A DNA stretch of 64,000 nucleotides from Rhizobium sp. Leaf371. Lineage in GTDB: Bacteria; Pseudomonadota; Alphaproteobacteria; Rhizobiales; Rhizobiaceae. Position 1 is the first letter of the stretch; each line of letters starts with the position of its first letter. The position numbers and the translations under genes are program-made. Location: contig NZ_LMQB01000029.1 of the NCBI RefSeq assembly GCF_001424045.1, forward strand, positions 995-64,994, given 5' to 3'. The notes beneath the pieces were generated by a model, which saw only the letters and a program-made list of their open reading frames with translations, was not told the origin of the DNA and did not search any database. Shown here piece after piece: positions 18,003-26,717 of this stretch.

Positions 18003-18896
18003 TCAGTTGAAAATGCTACTGAACTCGTCGCCGAGCACCCCAAAATCACCACGCTCCTCGTAGAACGGATCGCGCGGGCGATAAGCATTGATGCTATAGT
18101 TCTTGAGTTTTGGAAAACCGTCCTGAGGTCGTTTGCAAGGGTAATGCGAGGCCTCGAGGTTTTCGACGCTCGAACTCTTGAGCTGTTCCCACCCTTCTAG
18201 TTTGTTTTTGCCTTCGAAACGCAACGACCTGAGTTGCTTAAGGCCGGATAGCACCGAGACGTCACCACCGATCTTGCAGGAGACGATTTGCAGTGTTTCG
18301 AGGTCTTTGAAGCGCAGGATGTCGCCGATGTCCCTGATAGTCGAGGAGATCAAGAAAAGCTTTTTGATCGGCGCCCCGTCGAAGGTTGACAGGGACCCAC
18401 TAAACCCCTGCAACGAAAGGCTAGCGAGGTTTGGCCAACTGCCATTTAATGGCTCGACCTCATTGGCTTTCCAGTCGAGGTTGAGCCACGCTTCGAGTTT
18501 CGGAAACAGTTCAGGTAACTTCGACCTAAACGACACGTTATGCGTGGTGAGGCCCTTGACGTTGCCAAACGCCTTGAAGCCGTCAAGGTCATATCCTTCT
18601 TGAAAAGCGCCCGACCCGACGACACCGATTTCGCGTATGGCATCTTTGTTTTGGATCTTGCTGAAATCAGGTGCAAAATATTCCTGCAGCTTGTTCTCGG
18701 CGATGTCCTGGACCTCGATCGAGAAGCCGTCGCATCCGTGTTCGTCGATAAGGTTGGAATAGGCTTGAAAGGCAGCTTTATTGAAATAAGCAATTTTTGC
18801 AGCAGGACGTGACGATGTCTTTTCTATGAAGACATGTGGCCCCTCCATTAGATTTTCCATTGTTCTTTCATCAATTTCAATCACCATTTCCGCCAC
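18003..18896 (-). CDS. Leucine-rich-repeat protein, probable Rhs immunity protein
   Basis: A 297-residue protein with a loose leucine-rich-repeat pattern from about 120 to 250 (PNLASLSLQGF, PIKKLFLISS, KDLETLQIVSC, KQLRSLRFEG, SSVENLEAS). The repeats follow an N-terminal alpha/beta region. No signal peptide or membrane segment, so cytoplasmic. It directly follows the toxin end of the rhs gene and overlaps it by about 20 bases, the classic position of the cognate immunity protein. The GTG at 18894-18896 has GGGAG at good spacing; an ATG at 18885-18887 is the alternative. The gene reads through without defects although its toxin gene is heavily broken. Immunity role is inferred from position. 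Confidence 0.7.
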   Translation of the reverse strand: MAEMVIEIDERTMENLMEGPHVFIEKTSSRPAAKIAYFNKAAFQAYSNLIDEHGCDGFSIEVQDIAENKLQEYFAPDFSKIQNKDAIREIGVVGSGAFQEGYDLDGFKAFGNVKGLTTHNVSFRSKLPELFPKLEAWLNLDWKANEVEPLNGSWPNLASLSLQGFSGSLSTFDGAPIKKLFLISSTIRDIGDILRFKDLETLQIVSCKIGGDVSVLSGLKQLRSLRFEGKNKLEGWEQLKSSSVENLEASHYPCKRPQDGFPKLKNYSINAYRPRDPFYEERGDFGVLGDEFSSIFN

Positions 18897-21833
18897 GCAC
18901 TTCTCCCATCTGTCTATCGGTAAGCCCGATGCCTTTTGCCTTGTGATCGTTAGCAGCGACCAAATGCGCCCCTTATGCGAGCCGCAGTCGCGGTTGCCGC
19001 TACCCTCTCCGCAGCACTAGAACGGTTATATAAAGATTGCCCGTCGAATTTCACGTTGAGCCTGTTCTCAACCAGTGCGCCGTAATCCCTCGCATTCATG
19101 CCCGCTGCTGCAGCCCGGCGTCCGTGTTAGTATAGAGCCCGCGTGGGCACCGGGTCCGGGCATCGTTCGCATTCAGGGCGCCGGAGCGATATCGCATGGA
19201 AGCCAGCATGCGCGCCTGCTCCCCCTTGCCGACAAAACAACGGCCGTTTCTCTGCACCTGGAACACATAGACGCCGTACAAGCCAACCGGGTCGGCCCAC
19301 CAAGTCGGTATCTCCCCATAGCCATGCGGGCGCAGGCCGCCTAGCAAGCCGATCGGATTAAGGCTGAAATATTGTCCAATCGACGGGTCGTAGATCCTGA
19401 AACGGTTGTGGTGCAGACCGGTTTCAGCGTTCTTGGCCAGCGACGGCCGCCCCACATCGTCATAGTCGAATGTTTCAAGCTGGGAGGCTTCAGTCCGCCC
19501 CGGCAGAACCGCACTCCGGCTGACGACGCGACCGGCGCGATCCCATTGGTAGGCAACAATGCGGCCATCCGGCTGCATTGCCTCCACGACCCTGTTTGCC
19601 CTGTCGAGAACGTATTCGGTCGTACGATCACCGAAATCGGTCTCCCGCACGATCCGACCGGCGCCATCCCGCTCGAAAATCCATTCCCGGCCGATTTCGT
19701 TGACGACCTTCTCGAGATTGAGTTCGTCGTCGTAGTGGAATTCGATCCCCCGTCCCTGGGATCGCCGACGGCGATGAGATTGTTGAGACCGTCATATTCA
19801 TAACGGCTAGTGCGCCCTTCGCCGTCTCAACCAACCGCCCCTGGTTTGAAACGCGGCTGCGGAATATGGCGCCGTCCGGGCGGGTGATGCTGGTCGGCTT
19901 GAAGAAATTATGACCCGCCTGATCTTCGTATTGATATTTCGTCACCGCGCCATTGGCTTCGGTCAGTTGGATGATCCGCCCGAACGCGTCCCTTTTGAAG
20001 AGCGTCCGAGCATTGCGAAATCCAGCGTCTCGACCAGCCAATGATGCTCGTCATACGAATTCTGCTCGATCAAACCGTCATGGCGAATGATGCCGATCGC
20101 CTGGCCGGTTGAATTGCATCGTATCTCGGAAATCTCGCCAAGCGGGTTCTTGACCATGGTGAGTGAACCAAAATCGTCATAGTAAAGTTCCCACGACTTG
20201 CCGGCGTTGTCGATCACCAGTTCCAGGTCGCCTTCCGAAGTCCAACCGTAATAGGTCGAGCGTCCGGTCGGATCGCGAATGCTTTTGACATGGCCTGCAC
20301 CGTCGTAGCCATAACGGGTCTCGTTGCCCTCGCCGTCGATCTCGGTGGCGACGCGCCCCTCGTCATCCTCGACATACCGCTTGTCGTGACCGAGCGCGTT
20401 CACTTCCCGCGTGATGTTTCCATGATCGTCGTAACGGAACTTGATGGCGCGCCCGGGGTCGGAACCCGGTTGATATGTCGTGACTTTATTTTCCTCGTCA
20501 TATTCGAACATCGCGGGTTGGCCCTGATTGCTCCCGGTCCTTGTTCGCCGTCTCTTGCCATCATGCTCGAATTTCGCGTGAAACCTGCCGTTGCGGATGA
20601 CCTGCGACAGACGTCCTTGCTGGTCATAAGCAAATTCATGGCGTTCCCCGAAGGGGCATTCGGCGAGCACCATTTGCTGGCTGCCGTCCTATCGATAGCG
20701 CATGACGGTCTTGCGGCTTCCATCGACCCCTTCGAAATCACCTGTGTTCGCAGGTTGGCGGAATAGGAAAAATGAAGCTTCAGTCCGTCCGGTGTTTCCA
20801 CGGACAAGAGGTTGCCGGTCGTGTCCCGACCGAAGCGCAGCGTATTGCCGCGCCGGTCTTCAATTCTCGTAATGCGCCAGAGACCGTCCTTGCACTTGTC
20901 GAAATGGGTGGTCATCGCGTCTTCGCGGAAGATCAGCGCGCGGCGATCACCTTGCATGAGACTGCTATTGCGGATCGTATCGCCTTCTTCCCATCCGTCC
21001 GGGATGGGCGTCGGCGCAGTAAAAACGGTGGAAAATCCATCCTCGTCGAGAAAGGTGAACCCACCCTCTTCGTTGCGTCTGATCGTGGCGTCCAGGTCGC
21101 TGAGCCAGCCGCGACCGAGCGGACCAACGGTATCGACGTTTCCGTAATATGTGCTGGTGACTGCGATCTTCAAAAGAGTGGGAATGGAGACATCCGGGTC
21201 GTAATGGACCGGAATGCCGCTCGGCATGAAAGCTGGATTGCCGGCGAGCCGGCAGTCGCGCCTGTCGCGTCTACGCCTGCGTCTTCGCAGAACACGCTCC
21301 TGGGCCTTGCGCCGCAGACGCGCCAGGATCGCGCGCTTGATCGCCAATCTCCGAGCAAGCTTTCCAAGTTGATTCCATCCCGGAATTGGCGCATTCAGCA
21401 GGTTGTCGGCAAGACTGTTGTCGGACGTGTTCCTGATCCGCTCTAACCCTTCGCGGATCTCGTTATACTGTGCGGCATTGGTGGCGACAGGCGTGTCGCT
21501 GTCCAGCGATTCCGATAGGCGATCAGTGAACGGGCTGGCCGTATTGCCGAGAAAGAAGACCGTAGAATCCGTCTGGCTCGCCCATTGGAGGAAACGAACC
21601 ATTTCACGGCGGGTGGCTGCATCCCAATAGGCTGACCGATCCGGGTTGTTGGCCAGTTCGCCCATTTCCCGTTCGAGATCGGCGACTTCCTGGTTGAATA
21701 CCGTCGATTCGTCTACCGGCTCCTCTGGTGCGCCGGCACCCACGACCACCCGGCCATCGGCATTTGCCGGCGTCTGCGCGACATTGGGCTGTCCGCCTCC
21801 ACGCTCGTGAACAGCTTCGCCTTCTTTAGCCAA
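18877..21833 (-). pseudogene. Rhs/YD-repeat toxin gene, multiply frameshifted
   Basis: Starts at 21833 with a non-repeat N-terminal region (about 190 residues), an Arg-rich stretch, then the RHS core (YYGNVDTVGPLGRGWLSDLD) and many YD-type repeats ([31 protein letters not shown]). The core boundary [19 protein letters not shown] follows, then a variable tip. Reading the whole protein requires frame changes near 20750, 20020, 19822 and 19755 and passage through a TAG at 20689-20691. The tip ([20 protein letters not shown]...), possibly GIY-YIG-like nuclease, needs at least two more frame changes before ending at the stop 18877-18879. Rhs proteins deliver C-terminal toxins to neighbours by type VI or similar routes. 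This copy cannot make a full product. Confidence 0.85.
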
Positions 21834-22332
21834 TGATACCCTCCTGTGCAGAAAGATAATGCGCGCCCCAAGGCACGGAGTTCAGATCGAAATATCCGGA
21901 AAATTCGTATCCGGCCGCCGGACCGTCGGGCCGGAAAAGCATAAAACTGTCGCGTGCCGCATCGGTCTCCGCCAGCCATTCCGGCGATTTAAGCGATACA
22001 CCGTCATGCAGCATCAGGTGATAGTCTTCCGTCGCGAAGCCGCACAAAACGACGTCATCGAAGTGCAATGACAGGCTACCTGGCGAAGACTCCACTGAGC
22101 GAAGGCGTTTTCCTGTAAGAAGGCCTGATATCACGTCACTCGACAAGGCCGCTTCGTCATGCAGTCGGACGCTGTCAGCAGCGTCGAGCAGCACCCATTG
22201 GCACCCATTGCAGACGAGTTCGGCATCGCCAGCTGTGACATTGAACATCAGATGAAAAATCGAACCGTAGATGTATTTCGACTGGGAAACCGGCGTCCCC
22301 ATCAGGTTTTGCAGATCGTCTTTGAACGTCAT
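21826..22332 (-). CDS. Putative immunity protein between Rhs modules
   Basis: A 168-residue acidic, soluble protein without recognised motifs. Its ATG (22330-22332) overlaps the stop of an upstream orphan Rhs toxin tip by ATGA, and its own end overlaps the start of the rhs gene by eight bases. Overlap with the end of a toxin tip is the usual sign of a cognate immunity gene. The alternative is a chaperone or adaptor for the downstream Rhs protein, since adaptor genes also precede rhs. A FDDVVLCGFATEDYHLMLHD stretch lies near the middle. Function is inferred from context only. Confidence 0.5.
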   Translation of the reverse strand: MTFKDDLQNLMGTPVSQSKYIYGSIFHLMFNVTAGDAELVCNGCQWVLLDAADSVRLHDEAALSSDVISGLLTGKRLRSVESSPGSLSLHFDDVVLCGFATEDYHLMLHDGVSLKSPEWLAETDAARDSFMLFRPDGPAAGYEFSGYFDLNSVPWGAHYLSAQEGIIG

Positions 22333-22664
22333 TTCTCAAACTCGTCGATGATGATCTGCTTGATTTCCTGATAACCAATAACTCTGACCGGAGATCAGTC
22401 CATGAAGCTGCTGCCGCTGATCCTTAGTAAGGCCGAATTGCTTTACAAGAGAATTGATCTGTTTGTTCTGCGCTTGATTATTGCCGGGCGTCCCGCTGCT
22501 CCCGGCAAGCAGGATCGGCACCTCTTTCTGCTCTATAGAGCGATGCGGCTCGGTGCCGCCCGGTCCAGGCCGGTTGATCCAGGCCGGATCGGAATCGCGA
22601 ATGACGGCCCATCCTTTCTCTTGTCCGATGTTATATGGTCTACTGGTTGACCACCTCAGTCAAT
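22329..22664 (-). pseudogene. Orphan Rhs C-terminal tip, frameshifted
   Basis: An open frame starting inside coding sequence without its own start: RPYNIGQEKGWAVIRDSDP, then WINRPGPGGTEPHRSIE, then a tail KQFGLTKDQRQQLHGLIS. Polymorphic-toxin tips often end in such a Gln/Lys-rich helix with a LHxxISGQ-like motif. One extra T near 22376 shifts the frame; correcting it gives the natural ending SYGYQEIKQIIIDEFEK with a stop that overlaps the next gene. Orphan tips upstream or downstream of rhs genes are reservoirs for toxin exchange by recombination. This one lacks a core and is frameshifted. Confidence 0.6.
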
Positions 22665-22717
22665 TGCGTCAATCTCTTATCCATCTCCAGAAGCATATCG
22701 AACCGAGAAGCCGCGCC

Positions 22718-22957
22718 GTGACGCAAATCGTGAAGGTTGCCGAAGCCAAGACCCATCTGTCCGAGCTGCTCGTGCGTGTCGAAGCTGGCGAGGACTTCAT
22801 TATTGCCCGCGGCAATGATCCCATAGCGCGCCTGGTGGCGATGAATGAGCGACGCCAGCGCCTGTCAGCAATTGAGGCCATGCGCGCATTCCGCGCCAAG
22901 AGCAGTCCGGTAACCCATGACGAGATCCAGGCTTGGAAACACGAAGGGCGTCGCTGA
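22718..22957 (+). CDS. Phd/YefM-family antitoxin
   Basis: A 79-residue antitoxin. The N-terminal half has the Phd fold pattern (VKVAEAKTHLSELLVRVEAGEDFIIA; then NDPIARLVAMN) for operator binding, and the C-terminal part (RAFRAKSSPVTHDEIQAWKH) would wrap the toxin. The GTG at 22718-22720 follows GAGAAG at proper spacing and gives the family-typical start; the longer open frame upstream lacks support. Its TGA overlaps the ATG of the PIN toxin gene (TGATG). The antitoxin looks intact while the toxin is broken, so it may act as an orphan repressor or anti-addiction gene. Confidence 0.82.
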   Translation: MTQIVKVAEAKTHLSELLVRVEAGEDFIIARGNDPIARLVAMNERRQRLSAIEAMRAFRAKSSPVTHDEIQAWKHEGRR

Positions 22958-23311
22958 TGCCTTTCGTTGTTGACGCGCATTGCAGACGATGACGCCTTTG
23001 CACCTGACCTTCTCATCCATGAAATCCGAAGCATTCTCCTGAGTGCCGAACGCCGCGGCCGCATCTCCAGCGATTTGATATTTTCAGGCATGGCAAGGTT
23101 GCGAGCCTTGCCACTGCAATTGTCGGGTCCTGGTGACGACTTCGAGGTTGTCCGTTTGTCACGAGAATACCAACTGAGCGCTTACGACGCTGCGTACCTC
23201 GCCTTAGCTACCCTTGAACAGCTGGAGCTTGCCACACTCGATCGAAAGCTGGCAACGGCAGCTCGAAGGGAAAGCGTAAAAGTGCTTGGACCTCTTGCCA
23301 ATGGAGACTAA
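22957..23311 (+). pseudogene. VapC-type PIN toxin with internal deletion
   Basis: The gene starts MPFVVDA, with the first PIN aspartate, then changes frame after about seven codons into RIADDDAFAPDLLIHEIRSIL. Compared with the family, about 20-25 residues between these parts are missing and the frame is lost. The remainder is normal: HEIRSILL with the conserved Glu, YDAAYLALA and LATLDRKLA with further acidic residues. The PIN RNase active site needs the N-terminal Asp, so the toxin is inactive. The gene end overlaps the integrase fragment by 11 bases. Confidence 0.8.
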
Positions 23312-23462
23312 GCGGCCGGACCGAACTGCAGTGGATCGGCGTGTGAAAGAGCTCGATACGATCGCCGCCGTGCTTCCGCTCGAGCGACGCGATGAACTTG
23401 CCAAGCTTCTGACCGATCAGGATGTCGAGACACTCCGCCATCTCGTCAACGAGTGTGATTAA
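23301..23462 (+). pseudogene. N-terminal fragment of a tyrosine integrase
   Basis: Fifty-three codons beginning ATG at 23301 encode METKRPDRTAVDRRV and LPLERRDELAKLLTDQDVET, then LRHLVNE. This is the leading segment of a site-specific integrase type common in rhizobia, where LxxxxMGENTLRALxSDL normally follows. Homology stops at NE, and the frame ends two codons later at TAA. The core-binding and catalytic domains are gone. The break coincides with the left inverted repeat of a small relic at 23464. It marks former mobile-element activity. Identification rests on memory of the family N-terminus. Confidence 0.6.
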
Positions 23463-23463
23463 G

Positions 23464-23598
23464 CGCGGAACTTTGACCCCATTTCGGCGCCGAAGAATAA
23501 CCCCAGCGAGCGTACGCTAACCTACTAACCGAATTGACCTTTCGGCAAAATGCCTAGGGTCACCGTTCGACGCCTGTAGTGGGGGTCAAAGACCGCGC
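23464..23598. mobile_element. 135-bp relic bounded by inverted repeats
   Basis: CTTTGACCCC (23471-23480) and its exact complement GGGGTCAAAG (23582-23591) face each other. The similarity extends outward through GCGCGG on both sides with one base of length difference. The left end coincides with the truncation of the integrase frame and the right end with the truncation of the LysR gene. The interior has no coding content. It looks like an internally deleted insertion sequence or MITE-like unit. The family is not identified. Confidence 0.45.
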
Positions 23599-24312
23599 CG
23601 AAACACACGGCTTCGCGCAGCGCAGCGGGATCGTTGCTTCTCAGGTTGCCCCTGACCACGACGCGTGCCATTCGGTTTCCGTTGAAAAGATCCAGACGGG
23701 AAACGACGACAGTCCTGTGAACTCCAGGCAGTTTTGGTGGACAAGGTCCTCCGGTTGTTTGAAATCGCCATGACGTGAGAGGTAGTCGGGCGACGCGCAG
23801 AGGATGCGTCTGTGGTCAGCGAGTTTCCTCGCGATGATACGGCTGTCCCTGAGTTCCCCGATAGGAACGGCCGCATGGAACCCTTCCGCCACGAGATCCA
23901 CGAAGGCGTCGGTTTAGTGCACTTCCAGATGCAGCTCGGGATGTTCCGCTATAAAATTGGGAATTTTTCGCGCGAGCCAGAGCCGACCCATAATAGCGGG
24001 CAAGGTAACTCGGAGCTCGCCGCGCACCGCGTCTACGCTGGCGGAAGGTTCGCGCTCCGCATCGGAAACGACTTCCGCCGCGACCCGCAGCCGGTCCGCC
24101 AGTGTCTGACCCGCCTCAGTTAGACGAAGCCTGCGCGTCGTGCGTTCTACGAGCCGAACGCCAAGGCGCTGCTCCAGAGCCTGTACCCGCTTCGTCACGA
24201 CGGTAGCGTGACGACCGAGCAGGCAGGCCGCCTTCACGAACGATCCGGTCGCTGCCCGTGCGAGGAAGGCGGCATGCTCATCTGAAACCGTGTTGGTCTG
24301 GCGCAAGGGCAT
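23592..24312 (-). pseudogene. Broken LysR-family regulator
   Basis: The N-terminal winged helix is clear (FLARAATGSFVKAACLLGRH, then VTKRVQALEQRLGVRLVERT), followed by the effector domain up to HPELHLEVH. There an in-frame TAA occurs at 23914-23916, after which the same frame continues TDAFVDLVAEGFHAAVPIG. A later frame change near 23660 leads to RVVVRGNLRSNDPAALREAV, and homology ends near 23592 at the inverted repeat of the relic, before the C-terminal about 60 residues. At least three lesions; no functional regulator. It was probably associated with the adjacent GST gene downstream of its own divergent partners, but that cannot be shown. Confidence 0.8.
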
Positions 24313-24424
24313 ACGCGTGACTCCGGGAATTTGGAGCCGTTGTCAATCGTCTGCCCTGGTCAGGCGGGCAGTGCGGTCCGGTCTCCGACCGCGCTGACAA
24401 TCCCGTCAGTCAACTGGAGTACGC

Positions 24425-25105
24425 TCACTGGCGTCTCGAGAGCAACGCGTTGTCTAGCCTGACACTTCGCATGTAAGCCTCTCTCTCGACGAGCTTACCC
24501 GCATATTTTACGAAGGCCTCGCGCGGGGGAATAGTTCCCAATCCCAGACCCCAGCCGATATGCGAACCGATATAGACGTCCGCCGCCGTGAACCTTTCGC
24601 CCGTGATGTAGGGGTGCCTTGTCACCGCGTATTCGAGTTGGTCCAAGGTGCGCTCGTAACTGCCGTGTCCCAGAAAGAATTCTTGTTCGGGCAAAGGTAT
24701 GAACCCGGCGCGGTTGTTGGTGACAGCCTGTTCTACCGGGCCAGCGGCGAAAAACATCCAGCGATAGTAATCAGCTCTTTCACTGTCTCTGGGCGCAAGG
24801 CCCGCAGAGGGAAAGATGTCCGCAAGATAGGCAATGATCGCTCCACTTTCCGTCACGACACGGCCGTCGTCTACGATAGCAGGTATCTTGCCAATGGGGT
24901 TCAACTCCCTGAAGAAGCGCGCCTGCTCGCTTTCGGTATCGATGGCGGCGGGTTTTTCGAGGGCGGCTCCGCCCCATGGGTCATCCGCGCTGACTTTTTG
25001 GTAATCAAGCACCACGGTTTGGTAAGTCGCTCCCACTTCTTCGAGCATCCACCGGACCATACGTCCTCGTGAATTCGGGTTGGTATAGAACTTGATTTTC
25101 AACAT
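24425..25105 (-). CDS. Glutathione S-transferase family protein
   Basis: A 226-residue GST with an N-terminal thioredoxin-fold domain (YTNPNSRGRMVRWMLEEVGA; GKIPAIVDDGRVVTESGAI with cis-Pro and the ES pair) and a C-terminal helical domain (PYITGERFTAADVYIGSHIG). An insertion of about 15 residues between the second strand and GKIPAI (WGGAALEKPAAIDTES) is longer than usual. Likely a detoxification or reductive GST, cytosolic. Divergent from the AraC regulator (25290) with 184 bases between, so that regulator may control it. Distinct from the first GST of the window (only general family similarity). Intact. Confidence 0.88.
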   Translation of the reverse strand: MLKIKFYTNPNSRGRMVRWMLEEVGATYQTVVLDYQKVSADDPWGGAALEKPAAIDTESEQARFFRELNPIGKIPAIVDDGRVVTESGAIIAYLADIFPSAGLAPRDSERADYYRWMFFAAGPVEQAVTNNRAGFIPLPEQEFFLGHGSYERTLDQLEYAVTRHPYITGERFTAADVYIGSHIGWGLGLGTIPPREAFVKYAGKLVEREAYMRSVRLDNALLSRRQ

Positions 25106-25289
25106 GTGGCTCCTTGTCGTTGGCGCCTATGTCATAGGTGTGTGTCTCCGATCGCACTAAGGCATAAGACGCCAGAAAACTTGCAAACGACGCCAACTTC
25201 GTTGATGCTGCCGTCTCAGACCGGCGCCGCTTCGGCTGCTTGACCGCTTTCGCATCCATCGGCTTTGATCTCAAACGAAAGAAACCCGT

Positions 25290-26321
25290 ATGACCGCCAG
25301 AGTGGTCTCCGTTCCCGATCGGTGCAGACTGCCTCGTCCGTTCTGGGTAGGACTTGAGTGTCTGGGCTTGCGGCCGTCCGCAGTCCTCGGCCACGCGAAA
25401 CTGCCATCCATGCTACACATTGACGAGACTGCGGTGATCACGACGGAACAGCTCTTTGCGGTGTGGAAAGCCATCGAGACATTGTCGGACGACCCGAGCT
25501 TCGGTCTTCGGATGGTGGAAAGCACGAGCACGTCCAACCACAAACTTGCGTTTCTCGCAGCATCTTTCGCGGCCACCTACCGCGATGGACTGGACCGAAT
25601 GGTACGCTTCAAGCGGGTATGCAGTCCGGACAAGATGCGAGTGGCGGAAGACGGCGGTACTGTTACCGTCATGACGGACTGGCCGCCTGGCGTGGGAGCG
25701 GAGCCAGCCTTGTCAGTCGACGCTAGCTTTGCCATGATCGTGGAACTGGGTCGGCGCGGCACGGGGAAGCGAATCCTCCCGGTGGCAGTGGAATACGCAC
25801 GTCACAGTCAGGCCACGGAGACATACGAGAACTACTTCGGTTGTCCCGTTCGATTCGACGCGGACCGCGACAAGCTTGTCCTGAAATCGGAGGATCTGGA
25901 GCTTCCCTTCGTCGGGCACAATCCTGAAATGCTCTCGATCATGACCCCGGCACTCACGGCGGCTCTGGCAGACGTGGAGATGCGAGGAAGCCTGTCAGAA
26001 CATGTCACATTTGTCCTAAAGCGGCAATTTGCCAGCGGTCGACCGGACATTGGCCGCGTTGCGCGCGAACTGGGATTAAGTGAAAGGACGTTGCAACGCC
26101 GCATAGCAGACGCGGGAACCACCTTCCGGGCGCTTCTTGACGAAGCTCGACGGGACGTTGGGGTATCGCTCCTTCGCGACCTGTCGATCACCGTCGAGGA
26201 AGTGGCGTTTTTGCTCGGCTACGACGATGCAAGTTCTTTCTACCGTTCGTTCCGAAGCTGGGAGAAGACGAGCCCCCGCCGATGGCGGATGAGATATGTC
26301 CCCGCCGATGCTGGACGGTGA
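25290..26321 (+). CDS. AraC-family regulator with Arabinose_bd-type domain
   Basis: A 343-residue regulator of the OruR/ArgR-like AraC group. The N-terminal about 200 residues form the large alpha/beta sensing domain (WKAIETLSDDPSFGLRM is typical; ETYENYFGCPVRFDADRDKL near 185-205). The C-terminal AraC HTH (about 240-335) shows DIGRVARELGLSERTLQRRI and the second helix-turn-helix region VEEVAFLLGYDDASSFYRSF. Divergent from the GST gene at 24425, its likely target. The effector is unknown. Start at 25290 is accepted for length; no defects. Confidence 0.87.
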   Translation: MTARVVSVPDRCRLPRPFWVGLECLGLRPSAVLGHAKLPSMLHIDETAVITTEQLFAVWKAIETLSDDPSFGLRMVESTSTSNHKLAFLAASFAATYRDGLDRMVRFKRVCSPDKMRVAEDGGTVTVMTDWPPGVGAEPALSVDASFAMIVELGRRGTGKRILPVAVEYARHSQATETYENYFGCPVRFDADRDKLVLKSEDLELPFVGHNPEMLSIMTPALTAALADVEMRGSLSEHVTFVLKRQFASGRPDIGRVARELGLSERTLQRRIADAGTTFRALLDEARRDVGVSLLRDLSITVEEVAFLLGYDDASSFYRSFRSWEKTSPRRWRMRYVPADAGR

Positions 26322-26353
26322 CCCGGCCGAGTGGCGACACACTTATCAGCTAG

Positions 26354-26552
26354 GCGTTTGCGGAATCAGACAAGGGCGGCGTACGCGCCGCTGCAATCCT
26401 GTCGTTGCTCGAGACCGCAAAGCTCAACGGCCTCGATCCGGAATCCGGCGAAAGGTCCTCTCCCACATCGCCGATCATTCCATAAACCGGATCAGCGACC
26501 TCCAGCCGTGGAACCTGCAAGATCCGTCATAAATGTCCTGACGGACGCTTAC
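26354..26552 (+). mobile_element. 3' relic of an IS66-family element
   Basis: Two adjacent frames together give the end of the IS66 transposase: SDKGGVRAAAILSLLETAKLNGLDPE, then after a frame change RKVLSHIADHSINRISDLQPW. This matches the IS66 C-terminus (KLNGIDPE...LxHIADHPxNRIDDLLPW). About 15 bases after the stop, ACGGACGCTTAC (26541-26552) reads as GTAAGCG on the other strand, the typical IS66 terminal sequence. The rest of the element is absent. Between 26553 and 26717 I see nothing. Confidence 0.8.
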
Positions 26553-26717
26553 GTCAAACAGCGCAAATGGCTGTGCGGTAAGTGCCTCGCGCGAAGCCGT
26601 TGTAAAATGCGGCAGCCACTCTCCCATGTGGCTAACTGCCTTATTAATCACCAACTGTCTTGATGCAATTCGAACCAGAGCCACACTCCGGCACTTGTCG
26701 TCCCGATAACGGGGTGA

